The translations under genes were made by a program, and so were the position numbers. Source: JBEIUL01 sp044356865 (GTDB lineage Bacteria; Planctomycetota; Phycisphaerae; Phycisphaerales; SM1A02). Taken from it: a DNA stretch of 38,264 nt. The notes under the pieces are model-generated. The model made no database searches and had not been told where the DNA came from. It saw only the letters and a program-made list of their open reading frames with translations. The stretch is from NCBI GenBank assembly GCA_044356865.1, contig JBIKVN010000003.1:1-38264 (forward strand), in the 5' to 3' direction. Shown here one piece after another: positions 33,501-38,264 of this stretch (the stretch's first letter is position 1; each line of letters begins with the position of its first letter).

Positions 33501-34726
33501 GCTTGGCGGTCGGCTCGCTTTCGCAGGTCGCGACGCTCGACCAGGCCGGTCTCGCCACCGGCGATGACCTCGGCTTCGCGGTCGCGGCTGACGCCGCTCA
33601 CGCCGCCGTCGGGCTTCCGCTGCGGAACCTGCCTTCGAAGGCCGACGCGGGCATGGTCTGGGTCTACATGGTCTCGCAGGTCGCACCGACCTGGACGCGA
33701 GTCGCCCAGCTCACCGCAACCGACGCCAAGGCGAAGGACAACTTCGGCAAGGCGGTCGCGGTCGACGGGGACGTGATCGTGGTCGGATCGCCGCTGTCCG
33801 ATACCACCGCGGTCGACAGCGGTGCGGCCTACGTCTATCGCCGCTCGGAAGCGGGGGTCTGGACCTTCGAGCAGAAGCTGGTTCGCGCGACACCGGTCTA
33901 CCGCGACGCGTTCGGCACGTCGGTCGCGGTGCGGGGAGATCTCATTGCGGTCGGGACGCCCGCGGCCGACATCGCCGGCAAGACCGATGCCGGCGAGGCG
34001 ACGATCTTCCGGCGCGGCGAGTCGGGCAGCTGGACGCAGGTTACGACCGTGACCTCGCTGCCCGTGACGGCGAGCGACAAGTTCGGCACGAGGGTCGCCC
34101 TCGGCGGGCCGGCCGAGGCGCCGGTCCTTGCGGTCGGCGCGACCGGTGACGACGAGCCGAGCCGCAGCAACTGCGGCGCGGTCTACGCGTTCGCGCTTTC
34201 ACCCACGGGCACGGTGACGACCACCACGCGACTCGTCGGATCGGTGTCGTACGCGTCGGCGGCGCTCGGCACCGCGGTCGCGGTCAGCGGCGACGGCAAC
34301 CGCATCGCCGGCGGTGCTCCGCTCGCGACGATCACCGGCGGCGGCACCAAGTGCGGCTCGGCGACGGTGTGGACCTTCGGCGGCACGACCTGGACCGGCG
34401 TAAACATCACCGCGCCCGATCGCGTCGCGGGCGAGCAGTTCGGCTCGAGCCTCGCGTTCCGCGCCGATGGCCTCGCCCTCGCGGTCGGATCACCGCTTGA
34501 TACGGTCAACGGCGTGATCGGACGCGGGTCGGTCGCGGTGCTGGTGCTCGACGGGGCCGCGTGGCGGACCTACGACCGCCTCACGCTGCCGGAAGCGGGA
34601 ACGGCCGCCGCGAACGCCGGACGCGCGGTCGGCTTCGCCGGCGACTCGATCGTCGTCGGCGCCCCGAAGGCGACGCCGCCCGCGGGCGGCACGACGCGGG
34701 TCTTCCAAGGTCCGTTGTGGCCCTGA
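30539..34726 (+). CDS. Secreted metzincin-type metalloprotease with two P domains and FG-GAP propeller
   Basis: 1,395 residues from ATG 30539 (AGGA upstream). A signal peptide (about 1-18) and prodomain precede a metzincin catalytic domain (about 145-370) with the full zinc motif HEWGHNFGCCH (H277, E278, H281, H287) and a Met-turn TVMAYS (M321), resembling reprolysin-like (M12B) enzymes. A Cys/Asp-rich segment follows (about 376-445), then P domain 1 (about 446-605), Cys-rich PGxCGCG repeats (606-732), P domain 2 (about 733-895), more repeats (to about 985) and an FG-GAP-like propeller (to 1395). The final 250 residues are closely related to those of the S8 protease two genes upstream. Probably secreted, with calcium-binding tails. 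Substrate unknown. Confidence 0.92.
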   Translation: MNALLIASLALSSPLLAAPPALKPVEQAAERTLRSVRVSPTDVLHGAGSFRVFTPFDDVAVPLVRKDGAWLVTDGSGGSMDVYPTSQGDFFVLRSPTHQRIEMRPIGGGAYVVEQRPLDPAGCAVPEHAVPPAPEGGIAGNCDTAAIVDVLMLWTPEARVDAGGLAAIQARAEAAVSATNTAYEASGIATRMRLVHSGEANYSEAGRSYETILTQLTNQGDGALDEIHALRDAYGADLVSMLIMNPTYCGVAWLDPFNPASGFSLVTWDCDALVNAHEWGHNFGCCHAPGDGGGCTTGGIYPYSLGHRFTGQSGTQWRTVMAYSPGVRINRFSSPNVIYDGVATGLPGNGSEGRDNVRTHQETALSIANFRCTVNADTDGDGVLNHLDNCIATPNPDQLDSDGDGKGNACDGCPSDPAKIAPGTCGCGTSDEDLDGDGTPDCDPGLIVASGPGGSVPDGSPVGFASTMNVTASGSLQAIGIRIEGLYTTWCGDVVATLTAPDGTTVPLVTRIGLVTSGWGDDSDLNGSYLFRDGSANIWTAAAAVGSGSPIPPGAYAASGAGSGNAVSLSAALGGKPIQGAWTLKLVDPASPDPTSFSGWKLLLKTVSTDTDGDGTPDDLDTDDDNDGTPDASDGCPLDANKIFPGACGCGVAETDSDGDGVANCVDGCPTDAAKTAPGACGCGVPETDSDGDGSPNCLDGCPSDPAKTAAGVCGCGVSDADLDGDGLPDCQGSAVSATGTGGSIPDASAAGRTSTVTISAAASVVSAAVRVDGLASSWCGDLVATLTAPDGTVVTLFNRIGRVTTGWGDNSDFAGLYTFRDVNAGAIWIEAATADSTMPIPPGAYRATGAGSGNALSIAAALGGKSATGTWTLRIADVEGGDLASFTGWTLILGVEYPDADGDGIPDDIDPDDDNDGVDDGNDGCPLDATKSQPGQCGCGSPDTDSDGDGTADCIDGCPSDGNKSSPGFCGCGVPDTDGDGDGLVDCLAVGSLSQVATLDQAGLATGDDLGFAVAADAAHAAVGLPLRNLPSKADAGMVWVYMVSQVAPTWTRVAQLTATDAKAKDNFGKAVAVDGDVIVVGSPLSDTTAVDSGAAYVYRRSEAGVWTFEQKLVRATPVYRDAFGTSVAVRGDLIAVGTPAADIAGKTDAGEATIFRRGESGSWTQVTTVTSLPVTASDKFGTRVALGGPAEAPVLAVGATGDDEPSRSNCGAVYAFALSPTGTVTTTTRLVGSVSYASAALGTAVAVSGDGNRIAGGAPLATITGGGTKCGSATVWTFGGTTWTGVNITAPDRVAGEQFGSSLAFRADGLALAVGSPLDTVNGVIGRGSVAVLVLDGAAWRTYDRLTLPEAGTAAANAGRAVGFAGDSIVVGAPKATPPAGGTTRVFQGPLWP

Positions 34727-34737
34727 GCGATCGCGGC

Positions 34738-34743
34738 TAGCGT
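34738..34743 (+). promoter_or_regulatory. -10-like box TAGCGT, leaderless start
   Basis: TAGCGT lies exactly six bases (GACGGG) before the CoA-transferase ATG at 34750, 12 bases after the metalloprotease stop. There is no Shine-Dalgarno of normal spacing. Confidence 0.4.
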
Positions 34744-34749
34744 GACGGG

Positions 34750-35955
34750 ATGCCGACGGAACCGCCCGCATCCCCCCCGCCCCGCGGTCCGCTCGACGGG
34801 ATCCTCGTCCTCGACCTCTCGCGGGTGCTCGCGGGCCCCTTCTGCTCGCTGCTGCTCGCGCGGCTCGGGGCCCGCGTGATCAAGGTCGAGATGCCCGGGA
34901 CCGGCGACGACGCCCGCGCGTACGGCCCGTTCCGCGAGGGCCGCAGCCTGTATTTCGAGTCGGTGAACCACGGGAAGGAGAGCATCGCGCTCGACCTCAA
35001 GAAGCCGGCCGATCGCGAGACCTTCGAGGGCCTGCTCGGGATCGCCGACGTGCTGGTCGAGAACTTCCGGCCGGGCACCATGGACCGGCTCGGATACGGC
35101 GCCGACGCCCTGCGATCTCGCTTCCCGCGGCTCGTCTACGGCGAGGTCTCGGGCTTCGGGGCGACCGGACCGTACCGCGAGCGGGCCGCCTACGACATCA
35201 TCGCGCAGGCCCTCGGCGGGATCATCGGCCTCACCGGCCACGAGGGGCAGCCGTCGGTGCGGGTCGGCGTCTCGATCGGCGACATGGTCGCGGGGCTCTA
35301 TCTCACGGTCGGGATCCTCGGGGCGTTGTATCGGCGCGATCGCGCGGAAACGGGAACCGGCACCGGCACCGCGGTCGACGTATCGCTCCTCGATTGCCAG
35401 GTCGCGCTCCTCGAGGCCGACATGACCGCGTACCTCGCGACCGGCCGCGTGCCGGGGAAGCGCGGCTCGGCGCATCCGAGCATCGCGCCGTTCCAGATCT
35501 TCCGCGCGAAGGACGGCGAGATCTGCATCGCCGCCGGGAACGACGGGCTGTTCCGCGGGCTGGCGAAGGCACTCGGGAAGGAATCGCTCGCCGACGATCC
35601 GCGGTTCGCGAGGAACGTCGCGCGGCACGAGCATCTCGCCGCTCTCGTCGCCGAGATGGAATCGCTGCTCGCCGGCCGCGGGGTGCACGAGTGGCTGCCG
35701 ATCCTCGACGCGGCGGGGATTCCCTGCGCCCCGATCCAGAGCGTCGCCGACGTCGCGAGGCACCCGCAAGTGCTGGCCCGGAACATGATCCAGTCGGTGC
35801 CGACCCGCGACGGCGGCGTGTCGCATGTCGTCGGCAACCCGATCAAGTACGCCGACTTCCCCGACCTTCCGCCGCCCGGGGCCGCTCCCGATCTCGACGC
35901 GGACCGTTCCGCGATTCTCGCCCTGCTCGCGGCGGACGGCGGGGCCCGCCCGTAA
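34750..35955 (+). CDS. Class III (CaiB/BaiF) CoA-transferase
   Basis: 401 residues from ATG 34750. Family hallmarks are the N-terminal ILVLDLSRVLAGPFCSLLLARLGARVIKVE region, ENFRPGTMDRLGYG (104-117), SGFGATGPY and the catalytic Asp178 in VSIGDMVAG. Class III enzymes move CoA between carboxylic acids such as formate/oxalate, carnitine derivatives or bile acids through an aspartyl-anhydride intermediate. The specific acid is unknown; neighbouring sugar-acid genes hint at carbohydrate or acid catabolism but are weak evidence. The next gene starts 10 bases downstream. Confidence 0.93.
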   Translation: MPTEPPASPPPRGPLDGILVLDLSRVLAGPFCSLLLARLGARVIKVEMPGTGDDARAYGPFREGRSLYFESVNHGKESIALDLKKPADRETFEGLLGIADVLVENFRPGTMDRLGYGADALRSRFPRLVYGEVSGFGATGPYRERAAYDIIAQALGGIIGLTGHEGQPSVRVGVSIGDMVAGLYLTVGILGALYRRDRAETGTGTGTAVDVSLLDCQVALLEADMTAYLATGRVPGKRGSAHPSIAPFQIFRAKDGEICIAAGNDGLFRGLAKALGKESLADDPRFARNVARHEHLAALVAEMESLLAGRGVHEWLPILDAAGIPCAPIQSVADVARHPQVLARNMIQSVPTRDGGVSHVVGNPIKYADFPDLPPPGAAPDLDADRSAILALLAADGGARP

Positions 35956-35958
35956 ACT
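35953..35958 (+). promoter_or_regulatory. -10-like box TAAACT before the aldolase gene
   Basis: TAAACT overlaps the CoA-transferase stop codon and ends seven bases before the aldolase ATG (35966). GAGG also sits two bases before the ATG, too close for a normal ribosome binding site. An internal leaderless promoter is possible; simple read-through is the alternative. Confidence 0.35.
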
Positions 35959-35965
35959 CGAGGTC

Positions 35966-36589
35966 ATGACTCCCGACGAATTCGTGAGGCTGCTCGGACG
36001 CGAACGGGCTTCGGCGATCCTGCGGTGCCGGTGCGAGGAGAGCGCTCGCCTGGCGATGGACGCGGCGGTCCGAGGCGGCTTCCGCATCTGCGAGTTCACG
36101 CTGACGATCCCCGGTGCGCTGCGGCTCGTCGGCGAGTTCGCGGCACGGAAAGACCTCGTGATCGGCGTCGGCACGGTTCTGACCGCCGCGCAGGCCCGCG
36201 AGGCGGTGGCCGCGGGCGCCCGCTACCTCGTCTCGCCGGTGTACGACCCCGAGGTGATCGCGGAAGCGAAGCGGCTCGGCGTCGCGATGATGCCCGGCTG
36301 CTTCACGCCGACCGAACTGTGGAACGCCCATCGCGGCGGCGCTGAATTGCTGAAGCTCTTTCCCGCCCAGTCGCCGCAATGGCTCAGCCAGGTGCTCGCC
36401 CCGCTGCCGATGCTGAAGATCGTGCCGACGAGCGGCGTGACGCTCGACAATTGCCAGGAGTTCCTGAAGGCCGGCGCGTTCGCGCTCGGCTTCGTCAACT
36501 GCCTCTTCGACCCCGAGGACATCGCGACGAACCGCTTCGACGCGATCGAGCGGCGGGCCCGCGACATGCTCGCGAAGGTCAAGGCATGA
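35966..36589 (+). CDS. KDPG/KHG-type aldolase
   Basis: 207 residues from ATG 35966. The TIM-barrel aldolase motifs are present: E43 in ICEFTL (family EVTL), GVGTVL (68-72), MMPGCFTPTEL (109-118) and the Schiff-base lysine K130 in LLKLFPA. Members cleave 2-keto-3-deoxy-6-phosphogluconate or 4-hydroxy-2-oxoglutarate to pyruvate (or related products). The ICEFTL and KLFPA variants differ a little from E. coli Eda (VEVTL, KFFPA), so the exact sugar acid may differ. Its stop overlaps the next ATG (ATGA). Confidence 0.9.
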   Translation: MTPDEFVRLLGRERASAILRCRCEESARLAMDAAVRGGFRICEFTLTIPGALRLVGEFAARKDLVIGVGTVLTAAQAREAVAAGARYLVSPVYDPEVIAEAKRLGVAMMPGCFTPTELWNAHRGGAELLKLFPAQSPQWLSQVLAPLPMLKIVPTSGVTLDNCQEFLKAGAFALGFVNCLFDPEDIATNRFDAIERRARDMLAKVKA

Positions 36590-37158
36590 GCGTGCGGATC
36601 GTCGCGGCCGGCGAGGCCCGGCGGATGCCTTGGAAGAACGGGCGCGGGATGACGCTCGAGGTCGCCACCGACGCGCCGGCGTCCGATCCGGCCGCATGGA
36701 CCTGGCGGCTCTCGATCGCCGACGTGCCGGAACGCGGGCCGTTCTCGCGGTTTCCCGGGATTGACCGGTCGATCGCGTGTCTTGCGGGCGAAGGCCTGCG
36801 GCTGCATCGCGGACGGTCCGTCGACGAGGTGCCGAAGCATGGCGTGGCGCTCGCCTTCGCCGGCGAGGAGGAAGTCGACGGCGAGCCGAGGGGTCGCGGC
36901 GTGCGGGACGTCAACCTCATGCTGCGGCGCGGCGCGTGGAGCGGGCGGCTTCGGGTCGAGCGCGGTGCGGGCGGCTCGGCCCGCGGCGCGACGGTCGTGA
37001 TCCACGCGTTCACGGCCGGGCTTGCGATCGAGTTCGAGGGCGTGGCGTATCCGTTGCCGCCGGGCGCGACGCTGGTCGGCACGGGTGGGCTGCGATGGTC
37101 GGGCGAGGCGGACGCCGTGGCGATCGTCGCCGAGATCAACCGGGAAGGACCCCACTGA
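36586..37158 (+). CDS. HutD/Ves family protein
   Basis: 190 residues from ATG 36586 (ATGA overlap with the aldolase stop). HutD-family features are RRMPWKNGRGMTLEVA at the N-terminus, TWRLSIADVPERGPFSRFPGIDRSIACL, and a cupin-like strand pattern to the end. HutD is linked to histidine utilisation in Pseudomonas and Ves to cold stress in E. coli, but the biochemical activity is unclear. No histidine-utilisation gene is present here, so the association is with the aldolase and CoA-transferase instead. Confidence 0.87.
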   Translation: MSVRIVAAGEARRMPWKNGRGMTLEVATDAPASDPAAWTWRLSIADVPERGPFSRFPGIDRSIACLAGEGLRLHRGRSVDEVPKHGVALAFAGEEEVDGEPRGRGVRDVNLMLRRGAWSGRLRVERGAGGSARGATVVIHAFTAGLAIEFEGVAYPLPPGATLVGTGGLRWSGEADAVAIVAEINREGPH

Positions 37159-37181
37159 ACCCGCGAAGCCGGTCGCGCCGG

Positions 37182-37187
37182 TATGGT
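37182..37187 (+). promoter_or_regulatory. -10-like box TATGGT before the small secreted protein
   Basis: TATGGT 20 bases before the ATG at 37208, followed by a strong AAGGAG Shine-Dalgarno with seven or eight bases to the ATG. The predicted leader is short, about 14 bases. Confidence 0.38.
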
Positions 37188-37207
37188 GCGGCGAAGGAGT
37201 CCCCGCC

Positions 37208-37558
37208 ATGCATCGATTCGGCCTCGTACTTGCACTCGCCCTGTCCGTCCCCCTTTCGATCTCCGCCGGTCCCGCCCCTTCGGCGCCGCCCGCCGGCCTC
37301 TCGGTCGAGGCGAAGGATGACGCGTTCCGCAAGGGCTTCGATTTCGTGTTCCGCTCGGACAGCTCGGCGACCGCGACGCTCTCGCTCGACCCGCTCGGCG
37401 GCAAGAACGTCGCAAGCACGACGCTCTCGTCGAAGTCGGGATCGATCACGCTCAACGGCTCGTACGACCGGAACGCCCGGACCATCGTGATCATCGCCAA
37501 GCGCGGCGGCAAGGAGATCGGTGAGTTCTCGTGGCGGGTCGAGGCGACGCTGCGTTGA
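37208..37558 (+). CDS. Small secreted protein, unknown function
   Basis: 116 residues from ATG 37208 with AAGGAG upstream. A signal peptide (about 1-20, ending SISAG) is followed by a Pro/Ala segment and a Ser/Thr-rich, probably beta-rich region (DFVFRSDSSATATLSL, TTLSSKSGSITLNGSYDR). No Cys and no lipobox. No family recognised. Its TGA overlaps the TTG that may start the next gene. Confidence 0.72.
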   Translation: MHRFGLVLALALSVPLSISAGPAPSAPPAGLSVEAKDDAFRKGFDFVFRSDSSATATLSLDPLGGKNVASTTLSSKSGSITLNGSYDRNARTIVIIAKRGGKEIGEFSWRVEATLR

Positions 37559-38264
37559 TCGGGTTCCGGCCGGTGTTCGTGCTCGGTGCCGGGGCAATCG
37601 TGCGGGACGCGCATCTTCCGGCGTACCGCCTGGCGGGCATCCCCGTCGCGGGGATCTTCGATCTCGATCGCGGGCGGGGCGAGGCACTGGCGGCGGCGAC
37701 GCCGGGGGCCAAGGCCTTCGCCGATCGACATGACCTTCTCGAGGCCGCCCGCAGCGCCGGCGGGATCCTCGACGTTGCACTTCCGCCCGAGGCGCTTCCG
37801 GAGACGCTCGCCGCCTTGCCTGAGGGTTCCGTCGCGCTGCTGCAGAAGCCGTTCGGTTCGAGCCTCGCCGACGCAAGCACGCTGCTCAAGATCGCCCGAC
37901 GCCGGCGGGTCCGCGGCGCGACCAACTTCCAGCTGCGACACGCGCCGGCGATCGTCGCGCTGCGTGGACTGCTGCGGGCGGGTGCGATCGGCGAGCCGAT
38001 CGACCTCGAGATCCGCGTGGTCTGCCGCATGCCGTGGTCGACGTGGCCCTTCCTGCTCGACCGGCCGCGGATGGAGATCCTCGTCCACTCGATCCACTAC
38101 CTCGATCTCGCCCGAGCCCTGTTCGGCGAACCCGAGCGGGTCTGGTGCGGCGCCGCGGGCGACCCGCGCGAGCCGCGGCTGGCCGAGACGCGTTCGACCT
38201 CGATCCTCGCGTTCCCGCACGGGAAGCGGGCGGTGATCACGACGTACCACCACCATGAGGCCCC
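37555..38264 (+). CDS. Gfo/Idh/MocA-type NAD(P)-dependent oxidoreductase, 3' end outside window
   Basis: At least 236 codons; the frame is open to the window edge. The N-terminal Rossmann fold is clear (VFVLGAGAIVRDAHLPAYRLAG, then GIFDLDRGRGEALA), and LLQKPFGSSLADA holds the family EKP lysine motif, here QKP. The second domain begins with ATNFQLRHAPAIVALRGLL and IGEPIDLEIRV and includes HSIHYLDLARALFGEPE, typical of this family. The start may be TTG 37555 (TTGA overlap with the upstream stop) or GTG 37573. Substrate unknown; relatives oxidise sugars, inositols or sugar acids. Confidence 0.87.
   Translation, partial: MIGFRPVFVLGAGAIVRDAHLPAYRLAGIPVAGIFDLDRGRGEALAAATPGAKAFADRHDLLEAARSAGGILDVALPPEALPETLAALPEGSVALLQKPFGSSLADASTLLKIARRRRVRGATNFQLRHAPAIVALRGLLRAGAIGEPIDLEIRVVCRMPWSTWPFLLDRPRMEILVHSIHYLDLARALFGEPERVWCGAAGDPREPRLAETRSTSILAFPHGKRAVITTYHHHEA

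Noticed and set aside
36586..37158. Histidine utilisation locus
   Set aside because: Only a HutD-family protein is present; no hutH, hutU, hutI or hutG homologue is nearby.

Overview
The window is very GC-rich, almost wholly coding DNA from a bacterium that is most likely a planctomycete of the Phycisphaerae type. That placement is inferred from protein style. There is a pseudopilin with the short N-terminal prepilin signal typical of planctomycete secreted proteins, a secreted protein ending in two dockerin-like EF-hand repeats, two very large secreted proteases with Cys-rich 'PGxCGCGVPD' calcium-type repeats, P domains and FG-GAP propeller tails, and many small lipoproteins. No rRNA, tRNA, CRISPR array, insertion sequence or prophage gene was seen. 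Both ends cut through genes.

Layout. (1) 1-1342, minus: 3'-truncated ricT (PSP1-domain protein). (2) 10355-1469, minus: a seven-gene chemosensory cassette in the order of the Pseudomonas Wsp system: WspA receptor, WspB CheW, WspC CheR-TPR, WspD CheW, WspE CheA-REC hybrid kinase, WspF CheB, then a terminal response regulator. Six of the seven proteins match Wsp parts. The seventh keeps a WspR-type receiver but carries a PP2C/SpoIIE phosphatase instead of the GGDEF cyclic-di-GMP synthase. After wspA-wspB (a 6-base gap), every gene overlaps the next by four bases (ATGA or GTGA). This cassette is the most interesting item here. (3) 10399-15269: a bifunctional fucokinase/fucose-1-phosphate guanylyltransferase on minus, divergent from a plus-strand pair, a rhamnose/fucose-type mutarotase and a beta-CASP metallo-beta-lactamase-fold protein. 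(4) 15522-19959, plus: Tat-exported multicopper oxidase, SCO-like copper chaperone lipoprotein behind an unusual C10 tract and 12-base tandem repeat, dockerin-like secreted protein, and a periplasmic-binding-protein-like lipoprotein. (5) 19993-25769: exported Mn-type superoxide dismutase, small lipoproteins, an MFS transporter, a pseudopilin, and an isolated N-succinylarginine dihydrolase (astB). (6) 25972-34726: an S8 subtilisin-like protease and a metzincin-like metalloprotease, both over 1,200 residues and sharing the same tail modules, with a convergent lipoprotein between them. (7) 34750-38264, plus: class III CoA-transferase, KDPG/KHG-type aldolase, HutD-family protein, small secreted protein, and a 3'-truncated Gfo/Idh/MocA oxidoreductase.

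Signals. Several genes that are not translationally coupled and lack a Shine-Dalgarno sequence have a TAnnnT -10-like hexamer 6-9 bases before the start codon, which suggests leaderless or nearly leaderless mRNAs. Other genes have clear Shine-Dalgarno sequences. All functional statements rest on reading motifs by eye; no database search was run.
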